In this document: positions 35,859 through 44,367 of the stretch, one piece after another
How the letters are laid out: each line of letters begins with the position of its first letter
How positions within the stretch are numbered: position 1 is the first letter of the stretch
Position numbers and translations under genes: made by a program
Notes under the pieces: generated by a model
Databases searched by the model: none
What the model saw: only the letters and a program-made list of their open reading frames with translations
Told to the model about the DNA's origin: nothing
Assembly: GCF_022835695.1 (NCBI RefSeq)
Contig: NZ_BQUV01000008.1
Coordinates: 186,001 to 250,000, forward strand
Direction: 5' to 3'
Origin: Bradyrhizobium sp. Ce-3
GTDB taxonomy: Bacteria > Pseudomonadota > Alphaproteobacteria > Rhizobiales > Xanthobacteraceae
Length of the DNA stretch: 64,000 nucleotides

Positions 35859-38536
35859 CCACGACGACCGTCAACGGCCGCGTCGAATCCCTGCCCGATG
35901 ATCCCGATGCGCTCTTGATCGACATCGTGCGCGACCAACTCAAGCTCACCGGCACCAAGCTCGTCTGCGGCGCCGGCGTCTGCGGCGCCTGCACGGTGCT
36001 GGTCGACGGCGCGCCGGTGGCAAGCTGCCTGATGCCGGCGCAAGCCGCCGCCGGCAAGGCCGTGACGACGGTGGAAGGCATCGGCGCCGCACAACTGCAT
36101 CCGGTGCAGAAGGCGTTCATGGCGCATGACGCGCTACAATGCGGCTTCTGCACGCCGGGCTTCATCGTCGAAGCGACCGCGTTCTGCGACCAATGGCGCG
36201 CGACCAGGGGAACGGCGGTGCCATCACGCGAGGAGATCGGCGCGGCGCTGTCGGGCCATCTCTGCCGCTGCGGCGCCTATGACGGGATTTTTCGCGCGGT
36301 GGCGGACGCCTGCGCCGGCCGCTTCGACGGCGACAATGTCGTAGCGCCCCGCGTCGAGGCGCGCGACAAGGTGACGGGCGCGGCGAAATACACCGTCGAC
36401 ATCAACCATGACGGCCAGCTCGAAGGCCTGATCCTGCGCTCGCGCGAGGCGCATGCGCGCATCACCGCGCTCGATCTCGCGCCGGCGCGCGCGCTCGCGG
36501 GCGTTACCGCGGTATCACTCATCGGCGATGACCGGATCGTGCGCTATGTCGGCGAGCCGATCGCGGCGGTCGCCGCGAAGGACCGCAAGACGGCGCTGGC
36601 CGCGCTTGCCGCAATCAGGCTGAGCAGCGAGCGGTTGCCGGCGGTGGTTGGCCTCGACGCCGGCCGCAAGGATGGCGCGCCCGTGGTGTTCGACAGAGCG
36701 AACCGCAAGCGCGCCGGCAACGTCTCCGAGGCGGCCGGCGGACCGGCGCCGTGGAAGCAGAACATCCGCGGCCCGACCGCGGTGTTCTCGACCCGCGCCA
36801 AGAAGGCGCGCAGCTGGGTCGACGAGGCGCGCCAGGCCAACAACAAGCTGCTGGTCGAAGCCACCTTCCGCACCGCCACGCAGCAGCATGCCTGCCTCGA
36901 GCCGCATGCCGCGGTGGCGCGCTTCGACGGCGACCGGCTGACCCTGCACGCCTCGACCCAGCAGGTGTTTCACCTGAAGGAGCAGATCGCCAAGCGCTAC
37001 AAGCTCGACCACGACAAGGTCCGCGTCATCGCCGATCACGTCGGCGGCGGCTTCGGATCGAAGGCGAGCCTGGGCACCGAGACGATCGCGGCCATCGAGC
37101 TCGCGCGTGAGGCGAAGGCACCGGTGCGGGTCGCCTACGACCGGCAGGAGGAGCTCTCCGTCGCCGGCTACCGGCCGGCCGCTGAGCTGAAGGTCGCGCT
37201 GCTGCCCTCCGAGCAGGGCGGCCTGAAGGCACTCTCGGTCACCGCGCATGCCGATACGGGCGCCGCGACCAATTCGACGATCGCGGGCCTGGCGCGGCTG
37301 ATCTACCCGGCCGAAGCGAAGGATCTGTCGGATTTCGACGTCATCAGCAATCTGCCGCCCGGTGCCGCTTTCCGCGGCCCCGGTGGTCCGCCGATGGCGT
37401 TCGCGGTCGAGCAGGCGATCGACGAGGCGGCGCTGCGGCTCAAGGTCGATCCGATCGCCCTGCGCAAGAAATGGGATCCCGATCCCAACCGTCAACGGCT
37501 CTACGACTGGGCATCCAGCCTCGAGCTCTGGCGCAACCGCAAACCTGCGCAGACCGGGCGCTATCGCCGCGGCATCGGGGTCGCCACGGGTTACTGGCTC
37601 TATCTCTGGCAGCCCAATGTGAAGGTCGAGGTCGCGGTCAAAGGCGGCCGCATCGTCGCCAGCACTGCGACGCAGGACATCGGCACCGGCACCCGCAGCG
37701 TGCTGGCCGACACCATCGCGCGCGAGTTCGATCTCGAGCCCGGCGATATCGACGTACGGATCGGCGATTCATCATTGCCTGAGGGGCCCGGCTCCGGCGG
37801 CAGCCGCGTCACCGCCTCGGTGATGCCGCCGACGCTGCAGGCGGTGCGGAAGCTGAAGGCCGCGATCCTCGAACAGGCGACACGAAAGCCCGCGCCAGGC
37901 TCGAACGCGCCGTGGCGCGAACTGATCGCGCGCTCGCCCGACATCGCGGTGGCGGAAACGCGCGGCGAGGACGGCAAGAACACCGCGCCCGGCATCCGCT
38001 CGCCGCTGCGCGAGGTCGGCCTGATGGGCATGGTGTTCGGCTGGATGATGCGCCGCTTCTCGAACATCGCGGTCGGCGCCGGCGTGCCGAGCTCGGTGCA
38101 GGTGGTCGAGGTGGAGGTCGACACCTGGCTCGGCCATGTCCGGGTGCTCAACGTGCATACCGGCATCGCGGTCGGCAAGATCGCAGCTCCCGTGCTGGCG
38201 CGCAGCCAGGCCTGCGGCGCGGTGATCCAGGGTCTCGGCTACGCGCTCTACGAAGCGCGCGAGCTGGATCCGATCAGCGGCGACGTGCTGACCGCGGGAA
38301 TGGAGGATTATCGCATCCCGGGGATCGCCGACACGCCCGAGATCGATGTCCATTTCGACGAAGCCGGCTTCGACCATGTGTTCGGCAATAGCGTCGGCAT
38401 CGGCGAGGCCTCGACGGTGCCGACCTCGGCCGCGGTCGCCAACGCGATCCACGATGCGATCGGCGTCCGCCTCACCGAGATTCCGATCCGGCCCGATCGT
38501 ATCGTCGCCGCGCTGAAAGGGAGGGATGCCGCATGA
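35855..38536 (+). CDS. Molybdenum hydroxylase: fused [2Fe-2S] and Mo-cofactor subunit
   Basis: An 893-residue polypeptide joining two subunits that are separate in most relatives (PaoA plus PaoC, or XdhA-like pairs). Residues 1-~155 are the ferredoxin-like [2Fe-2S] pair: Cys38, 43, 46, 58 (KLVCGAGVCGACTVLVDG) and Cys96, 99, 137, 139 (LQCGFCTPG; GHLCRCGAYDG). A short bridge leads to the Mo subunit from ~165 (APRVEARDKVTGAAKYTVDI) through VADHVGGGFGSKASLGTETI-like and RGPGGPPMAFAVEQAIDEAA blocks, ending with catalytic Glu851 in GIGEASTVPTSAAVANAI. All eight Cys and the Glu are present. Overlaps TetR upstream and the FAD gene downstream by ATGA. Confidence 0.93.
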   Translation: MTTTTVNGRVESLPDDPDALLIDIVRDQLKLTGTKLVCGAGVCGACTVLVDGAPVASCLMPAQAAAGKAVTTVEGIGAAQLHPVQKAFMAHDALQCGFCTPGFIVEATAFCDQWRATRGTAVPSREEIGAALSGHLCRCGAYDGIFRAVADACAGRFDGDNVVAPRVEARDKVTGAAKYTVDINHDGQLEGLILRSREAHARITALDLAPARALAGVTAVSLIGDDRIVRYVGEPIAAVAAKDRKTALAALAAIRLSSERLPAVVGLDAGRKDGAPVVFDRANRKRAGNVSEAAGGPAPWKQNIRGPTAVFSTRAKKARSWVDEARQANNKLLVEATFRTATQQHACLEPHAAVARFDGDRLTLHASTQQVFHLKEQIAKRYKLDHDKVRVIADHVGGGFGSKASLGTETIAAIELAREAKAPVRVAYDRQEELSVAGYRPAAELKVALLPSEQGGLKALSVTAHADTGAATNSTIAGLARLIYPAEAKDLSDFDVISNLPPGAAFRGPGGPPMAFAVEQAIDEAALRLKVDPIALRKKWDPDPNRQRLYDWASSLELWRNRKPAQTGRYRRGIGVATGYWLYLWQPNVKVEVAVKGGRIVASTATQDIGTGTRSVLADTIAREFDLEPGDIDVRIGDSSLPEGPGSGGSRVTASVMPPTLQAVRKLKAAILEQATRKPAPGSNAPWRELIARSPDIAVAETRGEDGKNTAPGIRSPLREVGLMGMVFGWMMRRFSNIAVGAGVPSSVQVVEVEVDTWLGHVRVLNVHTGIAVGKIAAPVLARSQACGAVIQGLGYALYEARELDPISGDVLTAGMEDYRIPGIADTPEIDVHFDEAGFDHVFGNSVGIGEASTVPTSAAVANAIHDAIGVRLTEIPIRPDRIVAALKGRDAA

Positions 38537-39456
38537 GCGTCGCAACCGCAGAAGTGTTATCCGCACCGGAATTCCGTGCCGCCGGCACCGACCTGTCGGA
38601 ACGCCGCCGCAGCGGTCTGTCGTGCGGAACGGTGATCGATCTCACCGCCAGTCCCGATACGATCGGGATTACCTGGGGCGCGGATGGCGCGGCGCGGATC
38701 GGCGCGCTGACCGCGATCGCTGCGATCGCATCCGACGCGCGGCTCGCGCAAGGCTATCCCGGCATCACTGCTGCCGCGCAGGGCCTCGCTACGCCGCAGA
38801 TCCGGCACATGGCGACGCTCGGCGGCAACCTCGCGCAGCGGTCGCGCTGCTGGTACTTCCGCAATCCGCAGATCGCCTGCCTCAAGAAGGGCGGCGCCGA
38901 CTGTCCGGCGCGATCCGGCAACCATCTCTATCACGTCGCGTTCGATCTCGGCCCCTGCGTGGCGCCGCATCCGTCGACCATGGCGATGGCGCTATTGGCC
39001 TATGATGCGAAGATCGTCACGGACCGGCGCAGCGGACTGTCGATCACCGACCTGCTCGGCGATGGCAGCAACGGCACCGCCGACAATCTGCTGGCAGCAG
39101 GCGAACGGATCGAGCGGATCGAGCTCCCCGCCCCGCTGGCCGGCGAGCGCGCGCTGTACAAGCGCGCGATCAGCCGGACGCACGCGGAATGGCCACTGGT
39201 CGAGATCTGCGTGCGGGCGGTGATATCAGGCGGGGTGTTCCAGCAGGTTCACATCACTGCCGGCGGCATCGCCCCGGTCCCGCTGCGTCTTGCTGCAAGC
39301 GCCGCGGCGCTGGAGGGACAGCCGGCCGACGCATCGACCATCGCGCAAGCCGCCGCGCTCGCGACATCGGGGGCCAAGCCACTGACGATGACCGGATACA
39401 AGCTCGACCTCTTGACCGGCCTGGTGCGCGACCTCGTCGAGCGGATTGCCGGGTAG
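38533..39456 (+). CDS. Molybdenum hydroxylase FAD subunit with extra [4Fe-4S]-type cysteines
   Basis: A 307-residue FAD subunit of the xanthine-oxidase family: FAD contacts GLATPQIRHMATLGGNLAQR and the C-terminal CO-dehydrogenase flavoprotein domain (HITAGGIAPVPLRLAASAAA). Between FAD motifs is a Cys-rich insertion with Cys106, 116, 124 and 142 (SRCWYFRNPQIACLKKGG; ADCPARSG; DLGPCVAPHPST), the layout of the [4Fe-4S]-bearing PaoB/YagS group. It starts at ATG 38533, overlapping the upstream stop by ATGA. Together with the fused subunit it should form an aldehyde or xanthine-type oxidoreductase with FAD, Mo, two [2Fe-2S] and probably one [4Fe-4S] centre. No cofactor-insertion chaperone is adjacent. 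Confidence 0.9.
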   Translation: MSVATAEVLSAPEFRAAGTDLSERRRSGLSCGTVIDLTASPDTIGITWGADGAARIGALTAIAAIASDARLAQGYPGITAAAQGLATPQIRHMATLGGNLAQRSRCWYFRNPQIACLKKGGADCPARSGNHLYHVAFDLGPCVAPHPSTMAMALLAYDAKIVTDRRSGLSITDLLGDGSNGTADNLLAAGERIERIELPAPLAGERALYKRAISRTHAEWPLVEICVRAVISGGVFQQVHITAGGIAPVPLRLAASAAALEGQPADASTIAQAAALATSGAKPLTMTGYKLDLLTGLVRDLVERIAG

Positions 39457-39471
39457 CGCTGGCGAGCGTTC

Positions 39472-39496
39472 CGGGCGCGCTGGCTCAGCGCGCCCG
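39472..39496. terminator. Hairpin between convergent oxidoreductase and LysE genes
   Basis: A perfect 10-base inverted repeat CGGGCGCGCT / AGCGCGCCCG with a five-base loop. Its right arm covers the last codons of the LysE gene. No T-run follows. Confidence 0.5.
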
Positions 39497-40102
39497 CGTC
39501 AGCGCCAGCCAGATGCCGCCGCCAATCATGAAGCCGCCCGAGATGCGCGACATCAGCCGTGTCCGCTCCTTGGAGAAGAACTTCCGGGCACGACCGGCGG
39601 CCAGCGCATAGGCGGCGTCGGTCAGCACGGCGGTCGCCATGAAGGTGACGCCGAGCAGCGCCACCTGCGGCAGATGCGGCTTGTCCATATCCATGAACTG
39701 CGGAATGAAGGCGCCGAAGAATACCAGCACCTTCGGGTTCGAGAGCAGCACCAGAAAGCCCTGCAAGAAGAAGCCGCCGCGCGGCGGCGGCGGCCGATCG
39801 TCGGTGCCGACGCCCTCGACCGGCGAACGGATCAGCTTGATGCCGAGCCAGACCAGATAGGCAGCGCCGGCAAAGCGCACCCAGTTGAACCAATAGCCCA
39901 TCGTCGCCATCAGCGAGGTCAGCCCGACCGCGACGATGCCGATCACGATCGCAAGGCCGACCTGCGCGCCCAGCACATTGGTGAGCGCGGCGCGCGTGCC
40001 GTAGCGCAGCCCGTTGGCGATCACCATCGTGACGATCGGACCGGGCAGCAGCGCCAGCGCGATGCAGGCGGCGACGAAAGCGAAATAGGCTTGCAGGGAC
40101 AT
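39485..40102 (-). CDS. LysE/RhtB-family amino-acid exporter (second copy)
   Basis: A 205-residue membrane protein with about six helices; hallmark LLPGPIVTMVIANGLRYGTR near the N-terminus and QGFLVLLSNPKVLVFFGAFI mid-chain. Substrate unknown. It is only distantly similar to the first LysE protein (2951-3562), so is not a recent duplicate. Convergent with the FAD subunit gene and separated from upstream DNA by repeat family E-like elements. Confidence 0.88.
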   Translation of the reverse strand: MSLQAYFAFVAACIALALLPGPIVTMVIANGLRYGTRAALTNVLGAQVGLAIVIGIVAVGLTSLMATMGYWFNWVRFAGAAYLVWLGIKLIRSPVEGVGTDDRPPPPRGGFFLQGFLVLLSNPKVLVFFGAFIPQFMDMDKPHLPQVALLGVTFMATAVLTDAAYALAAGRARKFFSKERTRLMSRISGGFMIGGGIWLALTRAR

Positions 40103-40166
40103 GGGGGGCTCGTTTTGTTCGATGCTACATTATGCATGCAAGAGGCGAACATGGAAGCGGTCCGCT

Positions 40167-40305
40167 CCCTCTCCCCGTCCTTCACGGGGAGAGGGTTGGG
40201 GTGAGGGGCTCTCTCCGCGAGGCGGTGCGAGTCGTCAGACCTGTACCCCCTCACCCGGATCGCATCTCCGATGCGATCCGACCTCTCCCCGCAAGCGGGG
40301 TGAGG
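40167..40305. repeat. Intergenic CT-rich inverted repeat, family E-like
   Basis: CCCTCTCCCCGTCC with ACGGGGAGAGGG at the left, CCCCTCACCCGGATCGCATC and ACCTCTCCCCGCAAGCGGGG at the right; an inner GGATCGCAT / ATGCGATCC hairpin is nested. Related in composition and layout to 12305-12506. Confidence 0.7.
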
Positions 40306-40326
40306 TAAGGTAGATGCGCGCTACGC

Positions 40327-40872
40327 TCAACGGCTGCCTTCCATCGCGGCTGTCATCCATTTCGTGATCTCCTCCGATCCCAGCAGTGCCAGCGTCGCCC
40401 GTTGGACCTGCGCCGCATCTCCGTTGCCCTGCGCCACCACCGCCATCAGATCGCAACGGTGCGACAGCGCGATGCCGATCGCGATGCGCTTCTCTTTGGG
40501 CATCCCGAGGTCATAGGCCCTGATCCGTCCGTGCATGTCGGCGACATCGACCACATCGCCCGCCTTGCGCGCCGCGAAGCGCGGGCTGATCATGTCGACG
40601 TCGGAGACGCGATCGACTTCGTCGTCATCGGCGACGCCGCTGTCGCAATTACAGAAGCCGAGCTTTGGCCGGAGATAGATCTCGACCTCGGCGCCGCACT
40701 CCGCCGCACCGCAGCGGAAGGCGCGGCCGGCAGGCCAGCCGTCGCGCGGGAACGGCCAGGCGATCTCGCGCCACTGCGCCGCGCGCGGCGGCGCCATCTC
40801 GTAGCCGGCAACGGTCGAGAGGCCGCCGAGCGCCAGGAACATCGCCGCGATGACCGGCCACGCGCGCGTCAT
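40327..40872 (-). CDS. Exported hypothetical protein with multiple cysteines
   Basis: A 181-residue protein with a signal-like N-terminus (MTRAWPVIAAMFLALGGLST). The mature part has paired Cys blocks, AFRCGAAECGAEVEIYLRPK and KLGFCNCDSGVADDDEVDRV, and a later LSHRCDLM; possibly disulfide-bonded or metal-binding. No family recognised. It starts seven bases after the LVIVD protein's stop, so the two genes form one operon. Confidence 0.75.
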   Translation of the reverse strand: MTRAWPVIAAMFLALGGLSTVAGYEMAPPRAAQWREIAWPFPRDGWPAGRAFRCGAAECGAEVEIYLRPKLGFCNCDSGVADDDEVDRVSDVDMISPRFAARKAGDVVDVADMHGRIRAYDLGMPKEKRIAIGIALSHRCDLMAVVAQGNGDAAQVQRATLALLGSEEITKWMTAAMEGSR

Positions 40873-40879
40873 CGAACGC

Positions 40880-42322
40880 TCACGGCAGGCCGGCGATGGC
40901 GCGCGCCTCGCCGGTCAGTTCGAGGATATGCAGGCCGGTGTCGGCACGATCGACCGCATAGATGTAGCCGCGCTCGTCGGTCTCCACATTGTTGGTCTGG
41001 ATCGCGACTTTGCAGCGGTCACGGCCGTCGATCGTGACGCAGCGCTTGTCGGTCGCCGCGGTGATGGAGGGAATGAAGTACCCGACTTCCTTTGGGTGAT
41101 AGGGATCACGGATGTCGAGCGCCCGGACGCCGGCGTTGAAGAAGGCAATGAAGGCGAGCTTCTTGTAATAGACCGGCGCCATGCTCTCGTTCGACGAATG
41201 CGAGCCGAACCGGCCGCCGCGCGCGCAGAACGCGCCGGAGGCCTCCGGTACCGTGTAGCTCGAGATCAGCATCGGCCGCGCCTCGGTGGTGACGTCGGCG
41301 AACCACACCATCTGCCGCGCCTCGCCGCATTCGTTCTGGATCGCCTCGTCGACGATCATGACGATGTCGCGGGTCTTGCCGTCCTTGTCATGGGCGAATT
41401 CCGCGATCGGCATGCCCGGCATCGGAAACACCGTGTGCGCGCCGTTCATCGCCGAGAGCGGCATCCGCGCGATCTCCGGGAATTGCAGATTGTCCGGCGT
41501 CGGCTCCTTCGGCCCGTTGAGCAGCTTGTCGCGATCGACGATCTGCAGGAAGCCGCCCTTGTCGGTGCCGTAGCCGAAATAGACGCGGTTGCCTTGCGGC
41601 CCGGTCGAGATCGGCCCGTGCAGTTCGGTCGGCACCGCGCCGGTCGCGCCCGGCTGCTGCCCGGGCAGGCCGAAATCCCTGATCTTCACCGGATGCGCCG
41701 GATCGGAGAGATCATAGATCTGCGTCATCCGCCTTGTGCGCCAGTCCGGCGCGCCCGACACCAGATAAGCGATGCCGGTGCTGCACTCCCAGAAATTCTT
41801 GTGCGTGTCCTTCAGGCCCTCGCCAATGCGGGTGACGAGAACCGGATTGGCGGGGTCGGCCACGTTCCAGATCTCGTGCCCTTCGGTACCAACCGCGCGC
41901 AGCATGTAAACCGCATTGCGGTCACCCTTCGGCAGATCCTTGCCGTCGCAGATCCGCACCATCTGTGCGCCGCCGGATTCATACTTGCCTTCCTGCCCGG
42001 GAATGTGCCGCAGATATTTGGGATGCGCGGGATCGGTGACGTCGACGATCGAGGTGCCATTTGGTTCAGGCTTGCCGGTCATCGGATTGACGGGATCCGG
42101 AATATCGTCGGTGCCGCCGTGATGGCCGATATAGGCGATCCATTTGTCGCCCTGGTGATGGATGGTCGGCTGATAGGGGCTGCGGGCCTGCAGATCGCTG
42201 GTTCCAACCAGCCGCATGTTGGAGGCTTCGGGCGGGTCGCCGATCTTCTGCTGCGCGCTCGCGCCATTCGCGAGCAGGACGAGAACAAACGTGCAGCAGA
42301 CTGCCGTAACGCGACCACCCAT
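40880..42322 (-). CDS. Exported LVIVD-repeat protein
   Basis: A 480-residue secreted protein with signal peptide (residues 1-~23: hydrophobic CCTFVLVLLANGASAQQK). It contains at least four LVIVD/WD-like repeats of the form (I/V)xDVxDPxxP: SIVDVTDPAHPKYLRHI, EIWNVADPANPVLVTRI, QIYDLSDPAHPVKIRDF and RALDIRDPYHPKEVGYF. The fold is presumably a beta-propeller; no enzymatic function can be assigned. ATG 42322 was chosen over an in-frame GTG three codons upstream. First gene of an operon with the Cys-rich exported protein. The divergent ArsR promoter lies 80 bases upstream. Confidence 0.8.
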   Translation of the reverse strand: MGGRVTAVCCTFVLVLLANGASAQQKIGDPPEASNMRLVGTSDLQARSPYQPTIHHQGDKWIAYIGHHGGTDDIPDPVNPMTGKPEPNGTSIVDVTDPAHPKYLRHIPGQEGKYESGGAQMVRICDGKDLPKGDRNAVYMLRAVGTEGHEIWNVADPANPVLVTRIGEGLKDTHKNFWECSTGIAYLVSGAPDWRTRRMTQIYDLSDPAHPVKIRDFGLPGQQPGATGAVPTELHGPISTGPQGNRVYFGYGTDKGGFLQIVDRDKLLNGPKEPTPDNLQFPEIARMPLSAMNGAHTVFPMPGMPIAEFAHDKDGKTRDIVMIVDEAIQNECGEARQMVWFADVTTEARPMLISSYTVPEASGAFCARGGRFGSHSSNESMAPVYYKKLAFIAFFNAGVRALDIRDPYHPKEVGYFIPSITAATDKRCVTIDGRDRCKVAIQTNNVETDERGYIYAVDRADTGLHILELTGEARAIAGLP

Positions 42323-42405
42323 GCGCACCACCCCGAATTCCCCGCCAATCTGCGTCGGCTGCGCGGGACGCTAGCACGGCGGTAGCAGCGCCCAAACACA
42401 CGCTC

Positions 42406-42435
42406 TTGACATGCAACCATTTGGTTGCCTATTAT
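42406..42435 (+). promoter_or_regulatory. ArsR promoter with operator in the spacer; likely leaderless
   Basis: TTGACA (42406-42411), an 18-base spacer and TATTAT (42430-42435). The spacer contains the palindrome GCAACCATTTGGTTGC (7-base arms, two-base centre). The ATG follows eight bases after the -10, so transcription would begin at or next to the start codon. ArsR binding here would block RNA polymerase. Confidence 0.75.
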
Positions 42436-42442
42436 CCGACCC

Positions 42443-42757
42443 ATGGATGAAGTCTTCAAAGCCCTCGCGGATGCCTCACGGCGAACGCTGCTTGACCGGC
42501 TTCACGAACAAAACGGGCAGACGCTCGGTGAGCTCTGCGACGGCCTCGACATGACGCGCCAGGCCGTCACCAAGCACCTTGTGATTCTCGAGGAGGCCAA
42601 CCTCGTCACCACGATCAAGCATGGCCGCGAGAAGCTGCATTACCTCAACCCGGTTCCGATCCATCAGATCGGCGAGCGGTGGATCAGGAAGTTCGAGCGC
42701 GGGAAACTCGTCGCGCTCAGCGAATTGAAACGGCAATTGGAGAAGCGTGATGAGTAA
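42443..42757 (+). CDS. ArsR/SmtB-family repressor
   Basis: A 104-residue winged-helix regulator: MDEVFKALADASRRTLLDRL, then LGELCDGLDMTRQAVTKHLV and LVTTIKHGREKLHYLNPVPI, typical of SdpR/SRPBCC-linked ArsR proteins. The metal-binding Cys motif of metal sensors is absent, so a non-metal signal is likely. The start at 42443 is preferred to TTG 42425. The last codons overlap the next gene's start (42750), giving translational coupling; three SRPBCC genes follow. Confidence 0.9.
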   Translation: MDEVFKALADASRRTLLDRLHEQNGQTLGELCDGLDMTRQAVTKHLVILEEANLVTTIKHGREKLHYLNPVPIHQIGERWIRKFERGKLVALSELKRQLEKRDE

Positions 42758-43214
42758 ACCGGACTACGTCTACGTCACCTATATCGAGACCACGGCCGAG
42801 AAGCTGTGGAACGCGCTGACCTCGAGCGAGTTCACCGAACGCTTCTGGTTCGGCTATCGCGCCACCTCCGACTGGAAGGTCGGCTCTCCCTGCAACCTCT
42901 CCAAGGACGACCGACGCAGCGTGCAAGGCGAGGTGCTGATCGCCGATCCGCCGAACCGGCTCGCCTACAGCTGGGACGTGGTGAAGGAAGGCGCCGCGCG
43001 CGAGCAGGTGTCGCGGGTGACCTTCGACATCGAACCATATGGCGGGGTCGTCAAGCTAACCGTGACGCATGATAATCTCGGTCCGAAGACGCTGCGCGAC
43101 ATCTCCGGCGGCTGGCCGATGGTGATCGCAAGCCTGAAGAGCTTCCTCGAGACCGGGCGCGAACTGCCGGCCGACCTGCTCACCAGCGGCGCCAGGGAGC
43201 CCTACCATGCCTAA
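42750..43214 (+). CDS. SRPBCC (AHSA1-like) domain protein 1
   Basis: A ~154-residue START-fold protein: YVYVTYIETTAEKLWNALTS, then FTERFWFGYRATSDWKVGSP and GGWPMVIASLKSFLETGREL. The domain forms a hydrophobic ligand cavity. Start ATG 42750 overlaps ArsR (GTG 42747 is possible). Member of a three-gene tandem set with 43207-43674 and 43671-44222; the three share KVGSP- and GGWP-type motifs and look like successive duplicates that have diverged. Confidence 0.9.
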   Translation: MSKPDYVYVTYIETTAEKLWNALTSSEFTERFWFGYRATSDWKVGSPCNLSKDDRRSVQGEVLIADPPNRLAYSWDVVKEGAAREQVSRVTFDIEPYGGVVKLTVTHDNLGPKTLRDISGGWPMVIASLKSFLETGRELPADLLTSGAREPYHA

Positions 43215-43674
43215 GCCCGAATTCGTCTATGTCACCTATATCGAGACCACGCCGGAGCAGCTGTGGGACGCGCTGACCGAGAGCACGTTCACCCGGCAGT
43301 ACTGGTTCGACACCGAGCTGCAATCGGACTGGAAGGTCGGCTCGCCGCTGGCGCTGGTGATGGGCGGCAAGACCACCGACACCGGCGAGATCCTCGAGGC
43401 CGACCGGCCGCGGCGCCTCGCCTACACCTTCAAGCATGTGCTCGACGAGGACATGCGCAAGGAGCCGGCGACCAAAGTGATCTTCACACTCGAGTCCCAT
43501 GGCAAGATCGTGAAGCTGATCGTGACCCATGAGGGCTTCGGCGTGGGCAGCAAGCTGCTCGACGGCATTTCCAAGGGCTGGCCGGCGATCCTGTCCGGGC
43601 TCAAGAGCCTGCTCGAAACCGGCAAGGCGGTCACCATCCCGCCTGCCGCGCTTGGGATCGACGGCTTCGAATGA
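43207..43674 (+). CDS. SRPBCC (AHSA1-like) domain protein 2
   Basis: A 155-residue paralogue of SRPBCC 1: EFVYVTYIETTPEQLWDALT, FTRQYWFDTELQSDWKVGSP and SKGWPAILSGLKSLLETGKA. The ATG overlaps the preceding stop codon by eight bases and the next gene's ATG overlaps this stop, so all are co-translated. Sequence similarity to protein 1 is highest at the N-terminus and in the last helix. Function unknown; ligand binding or chaperone-like activity is typical of the family. Confidence 0.9.
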   Translation: MPKPEFVYVTYIETTPEQLWDALTESTFTRQYWFDTELQSDWKVGSPLALVMGGKTTDTGEILEADRPRRLAYTFKHVLDEDMRKEPATKVIFTLESHGKIVKLIVTHEGFGVGSKLLDGISKGWPAILSGLKSLLETGKAVTIPPAALGIDGFE

Positions 43675-44222
43675 CAATGAAGATCTATCGAAGGACACGT
43701 GCGGACATGAACATCGAAAAATTCAGACCGGCGATCGTCTACGCCATCTACATCGCCGCCACGCCCGAGAAGGTGTGGCAGGCGCTGACCCTGGCCGAGC
43801 TGAGCCGGCAGTATTTCTCCGGCAACACAGTCGAGGTCGACCTTCGCGTCGGCGGCGCTTACATCGTGCGCACGCCGGATGGCGCGCTGCATATTTCAGG
43901 CGAAGTAATCGAGTGCGATCCGCTGAAGCGGCTGACCGTTACCTTCAACGTCAACTGGCCGCAGCTGGTCGAAAAGCTCGGGCCGACGCTCGTCACCTGG
44001 GAGATCGAGCCGGCCGGCGACGGTGTGAAGCTGACCTTGCTGCAATCGCATGACCGCCCGATCAGCGACGACATCCTGTCCGGCGGCCGCACCGGCTGGC
44101 CGGCGATCCTCTCCAGCCTCAAGAGCATGCTGGAGACCGGCAAGGCCATGGTGATCCCGATGCAGCCGCCGCAGCGCATGCTGGCCGCGCTGAAGGAACT
44201 GGGAATCCCGATGCCGGGGTGA
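43671..44222 (+). CDS. SRPBCC (AHSA1-like) domain protein 3
   Basis: A 183-residue paralogue with a longer tail: AIVYAIYIAATPEKVWQALT, LSRQYFSGNTVEVDLRVGGA and TGWPAILSSLKSMLETGKAM, then VIPMQPPQRMLAALKELGIP. The most diverged of the three. Two starts are possible: ATG 43671, which overlaps the upstream stop (ATGA), and ATG 43707 (MNIEKFRPAI). The first is chosen for coupling. Last gene of the operon; repeat family C follows. Confidence 0.88.
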   Translation: MTMKIYRRTRADMNIEKFRPAIVYAIYIAATPEKVWQALTLAELSRQYFSGNTVEVDLRVGGAYIVRTPDGALHISGEVIECDPLKRLTVTFNVNWPQLVEKLGPTLVTWEIEPAGDGVKLTLLQSHDRPISDDILSGGRTGWPAILSSLKSMLETGKAMVIPMQPPQRMLAALKELGIPMPG

Positions 44223-44233
44223 GGTTTACTCCG

Positions 44234-44358
44234 CCGTCGTCCCGGCGAAGGCCGGGACCCATAACCACAAATGCTTGTGTTGCGCGACGCTGTGGCCCCA
44301 GCGAACTCTAATCGCTTAGAGCGGTGGTAATGGGTCCCGGCCTTCGCCGGGACGACGG
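44234..44358. repeat. Intergenic inverted repeat, family C
   Basis: CCGTCGTCCCGGCGAAGGCC at the left and GGCCTTCGCCGGGACGACGG at the right are exact inverted repeats of 20 bases, with GGGACCCAT / ATGGGTCCC continuing inside. A compact inverted element at the end of the SRPBCC operon, facing the ligase gene. Confidence 0.85.
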
Positions 44359-44367
44359 TGGAGAGAG

